In this document: in pieces, positions 42,058 through 51,373 of the stretch | How the letters are laid out: every line of letters starts with the position of its first letter | Position numbering within the stretch: position 1 is the stretch's first letter | DNA from: Salibacter halophilus | GTDB taxonomy: Bacteria; Bacteroidota; Bacteroidia; Flavobacteriales_G; Salibacteraceae | Direction of reading: 5' to 3' | Assembly (NCBI RefSeq): GCF_008806325.1 | Contig: NZ_WACR01000007.1 | Coordinates: 124,001 to 188,000, forward strand | DNA length: 64,000 nucleotides | Notes under the pieces: model-generated | Database searches by the model: none | What the model saw: only the letters and a program-made list of their open reading frames with translations | What the model was told of the DNA's origin: nothing | Translations under genes and position numbers: made by a program

Positions 42058-43680
42058 TTGAGATTGAAAAAAATACACAAAATTGGTTTATCAGTGCTTT
42101 CGGGTGTGTTGGCAGGCGTTTCGTGGCCTTCAACAGGCGGGCTTGTTCCGCTTATTTTTATCGCTTTTGTTCCGCTATTAATCGTAGCTCAATCGCAGCT
42201 CGAAAGCTCTCAACGTGGAGAAAAGAGCAGAGTCATTTGGTACGCATACATCGCTTTTTTAGTGTGGAATATCATTTCTACATGGTGGGTTTGGAATGCT
42301 TCCTCTTTTGGGGCAGTTGCAGCGATACTTTTTAACGCACTTTTTGTAGCAGTAATTTTTTCGCTATTCCAGGCTACTCGCAAAACTTTGGGCGATGTGC
42401 CGGGCTTTGCAGGGCTCATTATGTATTGGCTCGCCTGGGAATGGTTTCACATGGATTGGGATTTATCGTGGCCGTGGCTCACGTTAGGAAACGTATTTGC
42501 CGGGACTCCAAATTGGGTTCAATGGTACGAGTTTACAGGCGTTAACGGAGGAACTCTTTGGATTTGGCTCGTCAACATTGTTGTTTTTAGAGCGGTTCAA
42601 AAATACCTGGCTTTTTCAACGGTCAGAGCCTCAATCCGACCATTGATTACAACCATCATGCTCCTCTCGGTTCCGATTATTGCCGGATACAGCATTTTTA
42701 ATATCTATGAACAACAGGGTGAAGAAGTTGAGGTTGTGGTTGTGCAGCCAAATGTCGATCCCTATAACGATAAGTTTGGTAATTTATCGAGCGAAGAACA
42801 GGTAGAAAAAATCACTGATCTCGCCCGGCAAATAATATCGAAAAATACACGTTATGTCGTAGCGCCAGAAACTGCTATTCCAAAGAGTTTTGACGAAGCA
42901 GAATTCAAGCAAACAAATGAGTATGCGGTTCTGAAAGAGCTACAAAATGACTTTCCAAAGACGAACATTGTAATCGGAGCTTCAACTTTTGTGATTTACG
43001 GAAGGATGAAGCCTGATAGCCCAACCGCTCGCTATGCAGACCGCAACCAGATTTACTACGATTACTGTAATACTGCTGTTCAAATCTCCGCACAAGACAG
43101 CATTGAGTTTTACCACAAGTCAAAGCTCGTCCCCGGAGTTGAAATGATGCCATTTCCATGGTTGTTTCAGCATTTTCAGGATTTAGCTTTTAATCTTGGT
43201 GGGACAACAGGAAGTTTAGGCCGACAGGATTACAGGGAGTCGTTTTCGAGTGAAGTTGGAAGCATCGCTCCTGTTATTTGTTATGAATCTGTTTATGGGG
43301 AATATGTTGGAGACTACATCCATGAAGGAGCTGAAGCGATTTTTATAATCACAAATGATGGTTGGTGGGGAAATACACCGGGCTATCATCAACATCTTAA
43401 ATACGCTCAGCTCAGAGCCATTGAACATCGCAAATCAATTGCCCGATCTGCTAATACCGGAATTTCAGCATTCATCAATCAAAAAGGAGAAATCGAACAA
43501 CACACCTCATGGTGGGAGCCGGATGTGATAAAAGCGAAAATTGCACTTAATCCCCAAAAAACCTTTTATACAAAACACGGTGATTACATGTCGCGAACTT
43601 CTTTAGCTTTTAGTGGGTTACTTCTATTGTTAGTTTTTGTTAGAAGACGACAATCCGAATCAAAAAAACAGGACAAGTAA
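42058..43680 (+). CDS. lnt: Apolipoprotein N-acyltransferase
   Basis: Adds the third acyl chain to the N-terminal Cys of lipoproteins in the inner membrane. About six membrane helices precede and one follows a nitrilase-fold domain (from about 224). The catalytic Glu is in YVVAPETAIP, the Lys in YHKSKLVPGVEMMPFP and the Cys in PVICYESVYGEY. Length 540 is usual. The start is a TTG (MRLKKIHKIG); no ATG precedes the first membrane helix. It overlaps hemH by one base. The lipoprotein gene at 36866 is a possible client. Confidence 0.94.
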   Translation: MRLKKIHKIGLSVLSGVLAGVSWPSTGGLVPLIFIAFVPLLIVAQSQLESSQRGEKSRVIWYAYIAFLVWNIISTWWVWNASSFGAVAAILFNALFVAVIFSLFQATRKTLGDVPGFAGLIMYWLAWEWFHMDWDLSWPWLTLGNVFAGTPNWVQWYEFTGVNGGTLWIWLVNIVVFRAVQKYLAFSTVRASIRPLITTIMLLSVPIIAGYSIFNIYEQQGEEVEVVVVQPNVDPYNDKFGNLSSEEQVEKITDLARQIISKNTRYVVAPETAIPKSFDEAEFKQTNEYAVLKELQNDFPKTNIVIGASTFVIYGRMKPDSPTARYADRNQIYYDYCNTAVQISAQDSIEFYHKSKLVPGVEMMPFPWLFQHFQDLAFNLGGTTGSLGRQDYRESFSSEVGSIAPVICYESVYGEYVGDYIHEGAEAIFIITNDGWWGNTPGYHQHLKYAQLRAIEHRKSIARSANTGISAFINQKGEIEQHTSWWEPDVIKAKIALNPQKTFYTKHGDYMSRTSLAFSGLLLLLVFVRRRQSESKKQDK

Positions 43681-44702
43681 TGCAAAAGAAAGTAGGCGTA
43701 CTTTTAGTTAATCTTGGCACGCCCGATAATCCGGGAGTAAGTGCTGTGAGAAAATACCTTTTTCAGTTTTTGAACGATCCGCGAGTGATCGATTTACCCT
43801 GGCTGGCAAGAGCCATTTTAGTGAACCTGATAATCGTGCCGTTCAGATCCTTTTCATCGTCAAAGATCTACAAAATGTTGTGGGATGACAGAGGCTCATC
43901 TCTTCTCTATTTGGGTGAGGATCTTCGCGATGAACTTCAGAAAAAAATGCCTGATCACATTGATGTTCATTTAGCAATGCGCTACCAATCTCCCAGCATG
44001 GAGAGTGTTTTGGAAAAAATGCGCATTAAGAATTATGATCAAATCATCATTTTGCCACTCTATCCGCAGTACGCTTCATCTACAACAGGCTCAACCCTTG
44101 AGAGAGCCATGAAGATTATGAAAAAATGGTATGTGATTCCCGAGGTTTCAATGGTGAGCCAGTACTGGGATCACCCTGGTTTTATTGATGCCTTTGTCGA
44201 GAGAGGAAAACAATTTAACATCGATGATTACGATCACGTAATTTTCAGCTATCACGGCTTACCGGTAAGGCAAGTTGATAAAGTTTACGATGACGGCTTG
44301 CCATGCGATGAACACGATTGCGAAACCAAAATAACAGAGCTCAACAAGTTTTGCTACAAAGCAACTTGTTTTGCAACTACGAGAGCATTAGTGTCTCGCC
44401 TGAATATTCCAGAATCAAAATATACAGTTGCTTTTCAAAGCCGATTAGACAAGAATTGGTTAGAACCATTCAGCGATAAAATCGTGGAAGAGCAGGCTAA
44501 AAAAGGAGCTAAAAAATTACTGGTTTTTAGTCCGGCCTTCACTGCCGATTGTCTTGAAACAACGGTTGAGATTGGTGATGAATATGTAGAAATCTTCGAA
44601 GAAAACGGAGGCGAGAAATTAGACCTTGTTCCCAGCTTAAACGTTCACCCAAAATGGGTTGAAACGCTTGAGAATATTGTGAAGAAGAGGGCTATCGCCT
44701 AG
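43680..44702 (+). CDS. hemH: Ferrochelatase
   Basis: Inserts iron into protoporphyrin IX (or, in some bacteria, coproporphyrin III) as a last step of haem synthesis. It has the N-terminal VGVLLVNLGTPDNPGVSAVRKYLFQFLNDPRVID block. The metal-site His is in HVIFSYHGLPVRQ and the Glu in VFSPAFTADCLETTVEIGDEY. Length 340 fits bacterial HemH. It shares the TAATG overlap with lnt. The last 11 bases overlap, tail to tail, with a reverse-strand gene. Confidence 0.95.
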   Translation: MQKKVGVLLVNLGTPDNPGVSAVRKYLFQFLNDPRVIDLPWLARAILVNLIIVPFRSFSSSKIYKMLWDDRGSSLLYLGEDLRDELQKKMPDHIDVHLAMRYQSPSMESVLEKMRIKNYDQIIILPLYPQYASSTTGSTLERAMKIMKKWYVIPEVSMVSQYWDHPGFIDAFVERGKQFNIDDYDHVIFSYHGLPVRQVDKVYDDGLPCDEHDCETKITELNKFCYKATCFATTRALVSRLNIPESKYTVAFQSRLDKNWLEPFSDKIVEEQAKKGAKKLLVFSPAFTADCLETTVEIGDEYVEIFEENGGEKLDLVPSLNVHPKWVETLENIVKKRAIA

Positions 44703-45324
44703 CCGATCCTTCACCGGTATTCAGTTTGATCAATTTTTTAAACGCTGCGTCACCATCCTCAAACTGTTTGGGATTAAAAGGGATCTCAAAATATTTTGTC
44801 AAAATACGGTTGATGTGTCGTCTCGAGCTGATGTCAAAAAACTTTGAAGCATTGTCCAGTTCTTCAGCATTTTTTGATCTTACGTATAAAGAGCCGTATT
44901 CATCGGGTTTGAGATTCAGGCAGTTTAGGTCCGTGTCGTAAATCTCGATTTCTCCGTCATTGAGTAATCGGTAAAACTTCTCGTCAAAAACGCGAAAAGT
45001 CGTTTGATCCAGGCCGTTGATAATGTTTAGGCACCCCTTTACAGTAACAGACTTTATCGAATCTACCGAATATGTTTCTGTCTCTTTTGGCGGAAATGAT
45101 TGTGTGTATTGCACTTCATGTTTACTGACGAGTACAAAACCATTGAGTTCATCTCCATTTTCAATAACAAGCTGACCACTATACCAACCCGATATTTTCT
45201 GCTCTTCAGTTGATGAGCTGTACATGTAAGGATAATACAACAGGAATGTATTACAGTTTTGAGCACTTAGTTTCCCAAAACCTAAAACCACCAAACTGAT
45301 CAATAAGAATAACTGCTTTATCAT
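44692..45324 (-). CDS. Exported protein of unknown function
   Basis: A 210-residue protein that I do not recognise. It has a signal peptide (about 1-21, LFLLISLVVLGFGKLSAQ), then a region resembling a beta-sandwich (KISGWYSGQLVIENGDELNGFVLVSKHEVQYTQSFPP, SIKSVTVKGCLNI, FRVFDEKFYRLLNDGEIEIYD) and a charged C-terminus. It is divergent from pabB, with only 11 bases between the two predicted starts, and its end overlaps hemH. Confidence 0.62.
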   Translation of the reverse strand: MIKQLFLLISLVVLGFGKLSAQNCNTFLLYYPYMYSSSTEEQKISGWYSGQLVIENGDELNGFVLVSKHEVQYTQSFPPKETETYSVDSIKSVTVKGCLNIINGLDQTTFRVFDEKFYRLLNDGEIEIYDTDLNCLNLKPDEYGSLYVRSKNAEELDNASKFFDISSRRHINRILTKYFEIPFNPKQFEDGDAAFKKLIKLNTGEGSARR

Positions 45325-45330
45325 AAAACA

Positions 45331-45338
45331 TAAATTTG
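45331..45338 (+). promoter_or_regulatory. Promoter-like box at the pabB start (TAAATTTG)
   Basis: TAAATTTG fits TAnnTTTG. It overlaps the first possible pabB start (TTG 45336), so if used, translation must begin downstream, for example at CTG 45354 or TTG 45360. Confidence 0.4.
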
Positions 45339-46655
45339 TCCACTAAAAATACGCTGTTTTTGAAAAGAAGTCAAGTTGATATTGATGAGCGGCAGGATTT
45401 TATTTTAAAACTCCAAAAGCTTGCTGCAGGTCATGAGCACTACTGCTGTCTGGATTCAAATAGTCAGGCAGCGTACACTTATCCTGATGAAATGCGGTTT
45501 GATCACGTTATCGCTTTTGAGTCGATAGACTTCATCCAGCCGAAAAGTGATGCTTTTGCGGTTCTTAAAGAGTATCGGAATAAACATTCAGACTGGCTTT
45601 TTGGGCATTTTAGCTATGACCTCAAAAACGAAGTTGAAAAGCTGTCGTCAGGTAATCCTTCTTTTTCAGGGTTTCCTGAGTTATTTTTCTTCAGACCCAA
45701 ATGGCTTTTTATCTGTGAGGGAGGAAAGTGGCGTGCTGAGGTTTTTGAAGAGCATTTACCGGAGCTCGATCAGCTATTGAGAGATATCGAATCAGTAGAT
45801 ATTACATCAAAGAAGTTTCCCAATGTTGATTTTGAGCCACAAATAACACATGCTCAATACATAAAAAGGGTGATGAGTCTCAAGCATCACATTCAAATTG
45901 GGGATATTTATGAAGCTAATTTTTGCCAAAACTTCGTATCTCCAAATACTGAAATTGACCTGGCTTCAATCTTTCAGAGGTTACAAAAAATCTCACCAAC
46001 TCCATTTGCGGCACTTTATGGAGCTAGCGGACAACACTTGATTTGTGCCAGTCCGGAGCGATTCATTGCAAAGCGGGGTTCCACACTCACATCGCAACCG
46101 ATCAAAGGCACTGCTAAACGTGGCTCTGACCGTGATGAAGATGAAAAGATAAAAGAGGTATTACGATCAGATCCCAAGGAGCAATCAGAAAATGTGATGA
46201 TCGTGGATCTGGTGAGAAACGATTTGTCGCGGACTGCGCAAAAAGGCACAGTAAGGGTTGATGAGTTGTTTGGAGTGTATTCTTTTGAAACAGTTCACCA
46301 ACTTATTTCAACGGTGAAAAGTGAGTTGCGCGATGATGTTGATTTTGTCGATGCACTCAAGTTGGCCTTCCCGATGGGTAGCATGACGGGAGCTCCAAAA
46401 GTAAAAGCTATGCAGTTGATCGAAGAACACGAATCTTTTAAAAGAGGGTTGTATTCTGGTAGTGTTGGCTATTTTGATCCAAAGGGAAATGCAGATTTTA
46501 ATGTGGTAATAAGATCGATTTTGTACAACGCCCCCGAAAAAACTGTTTCCTTTGCTGTAGGTGGTGCCATAACATCACTTTGCGATCCTGAAAAAGAATA
46601 CGAAGAAAGCCTGCTCAAGGCTCAGGGAATGATAAAAGCACTGAAAAATGCCTGA
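45336..46655 (+). CDS. pabB: Aminodeoxychorismate synthase component I
   Basis: Makes 4-amino-4-deoxychorismate for folate synthesis. The chorismate-binding domain (about 160-435) contains QIGDIYEANFCQNF, CASPERFIA, SQPIKGTAKRG and GSMTGAPKVKAMQLIEEHE. The Lys in PIKGT is the PabB marker (TrpE has Ala), which separates it from anthranilate synthase. There is no ATG before residue 53. TTG 45336 is the longest start, but a promoter box overlaps it, so TTG 45360 is a real alternative. The stop region overlaps tilS by eight bases. Confidence 0.9.
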   Translation: MSTKNTLFLKRSQVDIDERQDFILKLQKLAAGHEHYCCLDSNSQAAYTYPDEMRFDHVIAFESIDFIQPKSDAFAVLKEYRNKHSDWLFGHFSYDLKNEVEKLSSGNPSFSGFPELFFFRPKWLFICEGGKWRAEVFEEHLPELDQLLRDIESVDITSKKFPNVDFEPQITHAQYIKRVMSLKHHIQIGDIYEANFCQNFVSPNTEIDLASIFQRLQKISPTPFAALYGASGQHLICASPERFIAKRGSTLTSQPIKGTAKRGSDRDEDEKIKEVLRSDPKEQSENVMIVDLVRNDLSRTAQKGTVRVDELFGVYSFETVHQLISTVKSELRDDVDFVDALKLAFPMGSMTGAPKVKAMQLIEEHESFKRGLYSGSVGYFDPKGNADFNVVIRSILYNAPEKTVSFAVGGAITSLCDPEKEYEESLLKAQGMIKALKNA

Positions 46656-47985
46656 CAAACAACTCGCTGAAGCGTTTTTAGAATATATCAACGAAGAAAA
46701 ATTACTCACCCGAAACAACAAGCTGTTAGTTGGTGTGAGCGGAGGCATAGATAGTGTTACGCTGTGCGAGTTGCTGCACAGATCTAATATTTCATTTGCA
46801 ATTGCGCATTGCAATTTCGGTTTACGAGGAGGTGAAAGCGATGCTGATGATATTTTTGTTCAGTCACTGGCTGATAATTATGAAGTCCCACATTTCAGGA
46901 AGTATTTTGAAACCAAAAAGTATGCTGAGGAAAACGGGGTTTCCATTCAAATGGCGGCCCGTGATTTGCGTTACGAGTGGTTTGAAGAAATAAGATCCAA
47001 AGAGCAATACGATTTTATTGCTGTCGCCACGAATTTGAACGATGATCTGGAAACGATGCTCATCAACTTCACTCGCGGGACAGGGATTAAGGGTCTGACC
47101 GGAATAAAACCCAAGAATGGGAAAGTAGTGAGGCCTCTACTTTTTGCCTCTCGCGATCAAATTGAGACGTTTGCCAGGCAGGAAGAAGTCAACTGGCGTG
47201 AAGATTCTTCAAACCAGAGCACAAAGTACTTGCGAAATGATATCAGGCACAATGTTGTCCCGGTACTAAAACGAGCTAACCCGTCATTGGAGAACACTTT
47301 TCGCGAAAATGTGATTCACTTCAAGCAGGCTGAAGAATTCATTCAGAACCGAATGGCCGATATTTACGAGCAAATTATAGAACAGCAAAAAGATGGTGTG
47401 GCGCTGGATAAAGAGTTTATCGTGAATGACCCTGATGGTCGTTTTATCCTCTTTAGAATTTTGCATCGGTATGCTTTTCACCGCGATCAAACGAATCAAA
47501 TTTTTGAGTTGCTCAATCAGCAGCCCGGTAAGCAATTTTTCAGCAGTGCTTATGTGCTTACGATAGACAGAGGAAAGATTTTTATTCAACCGAGGGAGAA
47601 AGAAGGTCACGTTCAGAACCACCTGGAACCTACAGATATGGAAATATCGCGGCCGGTACCACTCCGCACGAAGGTTCTGACAATGGATGAATTTACGATG
47701 GATAAAAGTTTAGATGTAGCCTGCCTCGATTTTGATAAGTTGAACTTTCCGCTTACAGTGAGAACGTGGCAGGAAGGCGATTCTTTTGTTCCGCTCGGGA
47801 TGAAAGGAAACAAAAAAGTATCTGATTTATTGGTCGATGAAAAAGTGCCACTCAACCAAAAGCAACATGTATCTGTTGTTGTTAGCGGAGATGAAATTGT
47901 GTGGGTTGTTGGAATCCGCATCTCTGATAAAGTGAAAGTAAACGAGGAAACGCAAAAGGTTTTCCTGATGGAGTTGATAATTTAG
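46648..47985 (+). CDS. tilS: tRNA(Ile)-lysidine synthase
   Basis: Modifies the wobble C of the AUA-reading tRNA(Ile) to lysidine. The PP-loop ATPase motif is LVGVSGGIDSVTLCELL (about 27-43), followed by AIAHCNFGLRGGESDADD, TNLNDDLETMLINFTRGTG and a C-terminal TilS substrate-binding domain (VRTWQEGDSFVPLGMKGNKKVSDLL). Length 445 is usual. In the LNDDLET block, Asn-Asp stands where the family usually has H-x-x-D-D, so one His is replaced. It overlaps pabB, a common pairing in Bacteroidota. Confidence 0.93.
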   Translation: MPDKQLAEAFLEYINEEKLLTRNNKLLVGVSGGIDSVTLCELLHRSNISFAIAHCNFGLRGGESDADDIFVQSLADNYEVPHFRKYFETKKYAEENGVSIQMAARDLRYEWFEEIRSKEQYDFIAVATNLNDDLETMLINFTRGTGIKGLTGIKPKNGKVVRPLLFASRDQIETFARQEEVNWREDSSNQSTKYLRNDIRHNVVPVLKRANPSLENTFRENVIHFKQAEEFIQNRMADIYEQIIEQQKDGVALDKEFIVNDPDGRFILFRILHRYAFHRDQTNQIFELLNQQPGKQFFSSAYVLTIDRGKIFIQPREKEGHVQNHLEPTDMEISRPVPLRTKVLTMDEFTMDKSLDVACLDFDKLNFPLTVRTWQEGDSFVPLGMKGNKKVSDLLVDEKVPLNQKQHVSVVVSGDEIVWVVGIRISDKVKVNEETQKVFLMELII

Positions 47986-48013
47986 TTGCTCTTAAACTAG
48001 TACTTTGGCAATC

Positions 48014-48694
48014 ATGAAACCCGGTAAAAAACGACAGGCAGATTTCTTTTTTCTGATTTTGGCAGCTCTGTTTGTGGCGGCTCTCGTGACAACCAATCTT
48101 ATCGCCAATAAGTTTGTCACGGTAGATTTGGGTTTCAAAGTCTTCAAAATATCAGCCGGAGTTTTGCCGTACCCGGCAACATTTCTCATCACAGATATTC
48201 TCAGCGAGATCTATGGGAAAAAGAAAACACAGGCTGTTGTGTTTTCAGGTTTTTTCGCCTCAATTTTTGTGTTGGGCATTTTGTGGTTGGGGAATCAGTT
48301 TCCTTCAATTGATGGCTCTCCGGTGAATGATGATCAATACGCAACTGTGTTTTCTAATAGTTGGAGAGTTATTCTCTCTTCAATGATTGCTTACCTGGCA
48401 GCACAATTTGTCGATGTGCGGATTTATCACTTTTGGAAGAAACTCACAAACGGTCGTTTTTTGTGGTTGCGAAATAACGGCTCCACGATTGTTTCTCAGC
48501 TGACTGATACAACACTTGTTGTGCTGGTTCTTTTTGTGGGTGTAAAATCTTTTGACAATATCTTGTTACTGATTCTCGATGGCTGGTTTTTCAAGGTAAT
48601 TATGGCAGCACTCGATACGCCATTACTCTATGCAGCAGTATATTTTATCCAGCGCCAATTTGGCCTTGAGCGCAATCAGGAGATTCTCGATTGA
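48014..48694 (+). CDS. Queuosine precursor transporter (YhhQ/VUT family)
   Basis: A membrane protein of about 226 residues with six predicted helices. It has the family's marker segments: LVTTNLIANKFVTVDLGFKVFKISAGVLPYPATFLITDILSEIYGKKKTQAVV near the start and DTTLVVLVLFVGV later. Family members import preQ0/preQ1 or queuine for tRNA queuosine. The frame is open to a TTG at 48005 (MAIMKPG); the ATG at 48014 is more likely. No queuosine synthesis gene is adjacent, but the tilS neighbour is also a tRNA-modification gene. Confidence 0.87.
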   Translation: MKPGKKRQADFFFLILAALFVAALVTTNLIANKFVTVDLGFKVFKISAGVLPYPATFLITDILSEIYGKKKTQAVVFSGFFASIFVLGILWLGNQFPSIDGSPVNDDQYATVFSNSWRVILSSMIAYLAAQFVDVRIYHFWKKLTNGRFLWLRNNGSTIVSQLTDTTLVVLVLFVGVKSFDNILLLILDGWFFKVIMAALDTPLLYAAVYFIQRQFGLERNQEILD

Positions 48695-48746
48695 TGGCTT
48701 TCAGTTAAAATGCAGTTAAGCTGACAAATTGATATAGTGAATTCGT

Positions 48747-48754
48747 TACATTTG
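48747..48754 (+). promoter_or_regulatory. Bacteroidota -7 promoter box for dsbD
   Basis: TACATTTG (TAnnTTTG), 22 bases upstream of the dsbD ATG, with a TTG near 48729 as a possible -33 element. Confidence 0.6.
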
Positions 48755-48776
48755 AAGCTTTCAAATTGGAAATGAT

Positions 48777-51278
48777 ATGCTTAATAAACTGTCAGCTAGT
48801 GTGATTCAACGCGTTTTAGTCGTTTTATTTGCAATTACTGCAACCATTTCACAGGCTCAAATACACGATCCTGTAGAGTGGTCTTTTCGGTCAGAGCCGG
48901 TCGGTAATGGCGAGTTCGATCTCTATTTTGAGTCCACCATCGATGAAGGATGGCATCTTTACGGGAATGAAATCCCGGAGGGAGGTCCAATTCCAACAAC
49001 CTTCATGTTTGAAGAAAACAGCGGGTTTGATCTGGTAGGCGAATTAGTTGAACCATCGAATAAAATCATGAAGGACGATCCTTTCTTCATGATGGAGCTT
49101 ACCTATTTTGAAGAAAAAGCAGTTTTTAAGCATCGTGTTAAACTGAACGAAAAAACAGCAAAAATTAAAGGAGAACTTGAGTTCATGGTTTGTAATGAAA
49201 CGCAATGTCTCCCTCCCGAGCTTGTTCCATTTGAATTTGATCTCAAAAAAAGCGATTCTCCAGCCAGTAAAGCAGCTAAGCAGGCAAAGCAAAAAAAGCC
49301 GGAAAAAGAAGCGAATGACAAAGGATCTGACAGTGAAAATGACGGAATATTAAAGCCTGTTACCTGGAAGTGGGAAATGAAATCACTGGGGGACAATGAG
49401 TTTGAGTTGATCGCTCATGCTAAAATCAAAGAGAACTGGCACCTTTACACGATGGACTTGCCTGAAGGTGATGGTCCGGTAGCTACAGAATTCACTATTC
49501 TCGATTCCAATGCTGTTGAACTGATTGGTGAACCACAGCAAATAGGTAAAAAAGTCAACGAGTACGATCCCAATTTCATGATGGATCTTTCCTTTTTCAA
49601 AAAGGAAGCAACGATCAAGCAGCGAGTAAAATTACTGAAGGAAAAAGCTGATGTGAGAGCTGAGGTTTACTTCATGACTTGCGATGATAAACGCTGCTTA
49701 CCACCTGAAGGAATCGTGAATAAGTTTACGCTAGAAGCTACTGCTGATATTAAAAAATCTGAAAAGGCAGAAGTTGAGTCTGGTTCTGAAAAGAATGGTA
49801 AAAAAGAAGAGAAAGATGGCTCGTTATGGGGGATCTTCTTTTTGAGTTTTCTCGGTGGATTTGCAGCGTTGTTGACTCCATGTGTTTTCCCGATGATTCC
49901 AATGACAGTTAGCTTTTTCACCAAGCAGAGTAAAACGAGAGCGAAAGGAATCACGAATGCCATTATCTATGCACTTTTCATTATCGCAGTTTACACAATA
50001 CTTGGGTTTTTAATTACCTGGATCTTTGGTGCTGATGCTCTCAACGCAATGTCGACCAATGAGTGGTTCAACCTGATTTTCTTTTTACTTCTCATAATAT
50101 TCGCTGTTTCATTCCTGGGAGCTTTTGAAATTACGCTTCCATCATCCTGGGTAAATAAAGCAGATCAGGCATCGGATAAAGGTGGATTGATCGGGATATT
50201 CTTTATGGCACTGACACTTTCATTAGTGAGTTTTTCCTGTACAGGGCCAATAATTGGAACTCTGCTAGTAGACGCAGCTGTTTATGGTGGTGTTAGTGGC
50301 CCGCTAGTTGGAATGTTTGGTTTTTCACTTGCACTTGCTTTACCATTTGCGTTATTTGCTGCATTTCCGGGCTGGTTGAACTCAATGCCAAAATCTGGCG
50401 GTTGGTTGAACTCTGTAAAAGTTGTTCTGGGCTTTTTAGAATTGGGTTTGGCTTTTAAGTTTTTATCAAACGCTGACCTCGTTTTACAATTAGGCATTAT
50501 AACCAGAGAAGTATTCATCGCTATTTGGATTGGCGTTTCAACAATGCTCACACTTTATTTACTTGGTTTTATAAGACTTCCGCACGATTCGCCAATTGAA
50601 AAACTTTCAGTTGGAAGAACATTATTAGGGACGCTGTTTTTGATGTTCACCATTTACTTAATTCCCGGAATGTGGGGAGCGCCATTGAAACTCATCAGTG
50701 GATTTCCGCCACCGCAATTCTACAGTGAATCGCCAGAGGGTGTTGGTAAAGAAAGCACGATTATGCAATCAGCTTCTGCCGGATCTGAAGATAGCGCTAT
50801 TCCAGAAGGAGCAGATCCTGAGCATTGCCCACACAACCTAAATTGTTTCCACGACTATGAAACCGGAATGGAATACGCACAAGAAGTTGGAAAACCGGTA
50901 ATGCTTGACTTCACTGGTTGGGCGTGCGTGAATTGCAGGAAAATGGAAGAGCAGGTTTGGTCAGATCCCAGAGTACTGGATCGACTCCGAAATGATTTTG
51001 TGTTGATTTCACTCTATGTTGATGAGCGCAAAAAACTCCCTGAAGAAGAGCGTTACACTTCTGAAACTACTGGAAAAAAAGTACGCACTGTAGGAAATAA
51101 ATGGAGCGACTTCCAGGCATCAAAATTTGGAACAAACTCTCAGCCGTACTATGTTGTAATCGATCATGAAGGAAACCAGTTGATTGAGTCGGCAGCTTAT
51201 GATCCTGATATTGAAAAATACATCAATTGGTTAGATAAAGGCAAGGAGGCTTTTGAAGCCGAAGGTGTTAAAAAATGA
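48777..51278 (+). CDS. dsbD: Thiol:disulfide interchange protein DsbD with two N-terminal sensor domains
   Basis: Carries reducing power from cytoplasmic thioredoxin across the inner membrane to the periplasm. Layout: signal peptide (about 1-28), first nDsbD domain (about 30-165), Lys/Glu-rich linker, second nDsbD domain (about 195-325), membrane domain with eight helices and the paired Cys residues (LTPCVFPMIP near 367, FSCTGPIIG near 486), and a C-terminal thioredoxin domain with the active site WACVNC near 715. The two nDsbD copies align throughout (EGWHLYGNEIPEGG / ENWHLYTMDLPEGD; MVCNETQCLPPE / MTCDDKRCLPPE), and each keeps its Cys pair. At 833 residues it is longer than E. coli DsbD (about 565), mainly through this duplication. 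A terminator follows. Confidence 0.94.
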   Translation: MLNKLSASVIQRVLVVLFAITATISQAQIHDPVEWSFRSEPVGNGEFDLYFESTIDEGWHLYGNEIPEGGPIPTTFMFEENSGFDLVGELVEPSNKIMKDDPFFMMELTYFEEKAVFKHRVKLNEKTAKIKGELEFMVCNETQCLPPELVPFEFDLKKSDSPASKAAKQAKQKKPEKEANDKGSDSENDGILKPVTWKWEMKSLGDNEFELIAHAKIKENWHLYTMDLPEGDGPVATEFTILDSNAVELIGEPQQIGKKVNEYDPNFMMDLSFFKKEATIKQRVKLLKEKADVRAEVYFMTCDDKRCLPPEGIVNKFTLEATADIKKSEKAEVESGSEKNGKKEEKDGSLWGIFFLSFLGGFAALLTPCVFPMIPMTVSFFTKQSKTRAKGITNAIIYALFIIAVYTILGFLITWIFGADALNAMSTNEWFNLIFFLLLIIFAVSFLGAFEITLPSSWVNKADQASDKGGLIGIFFMALTLSLVSFSCTGPIIGTLLVDAAVYGGVSGPLVGMFGFSLALALPFALFAAFPGWLNSMPKSGGWLNSVKVVLGFLELGLAFKFLSNADLVLQLGIITREVFIAIWIGVSTMLTLYLLGFIRLPHDSPIEKLSVGRTLLGTLFLMFTIYLIPGMWGAPLKLISGFPPPQFYSESPEGVGKESTIMQSASAGSEDSAIPEGADPEHCPHNLNCFHDYETGMEYAQEVGKPVMLDFTGWACVNCRKMEEQVWSDPRVLDRLRNDFVLISLYVDERKKLPEEERYTSETTGKKVRTVGNKWSDFQASKFGTNSQPYYVVIDHEGNQLIESAAYDPDIEKYINWLDKGKEAFEAEGVKK

Positions 51279-51309
51279 AAACATCTTTAAAATTCAGTGG
51301 TTTAGAAGA

Positions 51310-51338
51310 GGCAATGGTTTTTATCGTTGCCTTTTTTT
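51310..51338 (+). terminator. Rho-independent terminator of dsbD
   Basis: GGCAATG and CGTTGCC (51310-51316 and 51325-51331, one G-U pair) flank an eight-base loop and are followed by seven T residues. Confidence 0.85.
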
Positions 51339-51373
51339 ATAAAGTTTGTATTTTAAGAAGCAAATTGAATTAA

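Noticed and set aside
45336-46655. Anthranilate synthase component I (trpE) for the chorismate enzyme
   Set aside because: The PIKGT motif with Lys is diagnostic of PabB; TrpE has PIAGT. There is no trp gene context.
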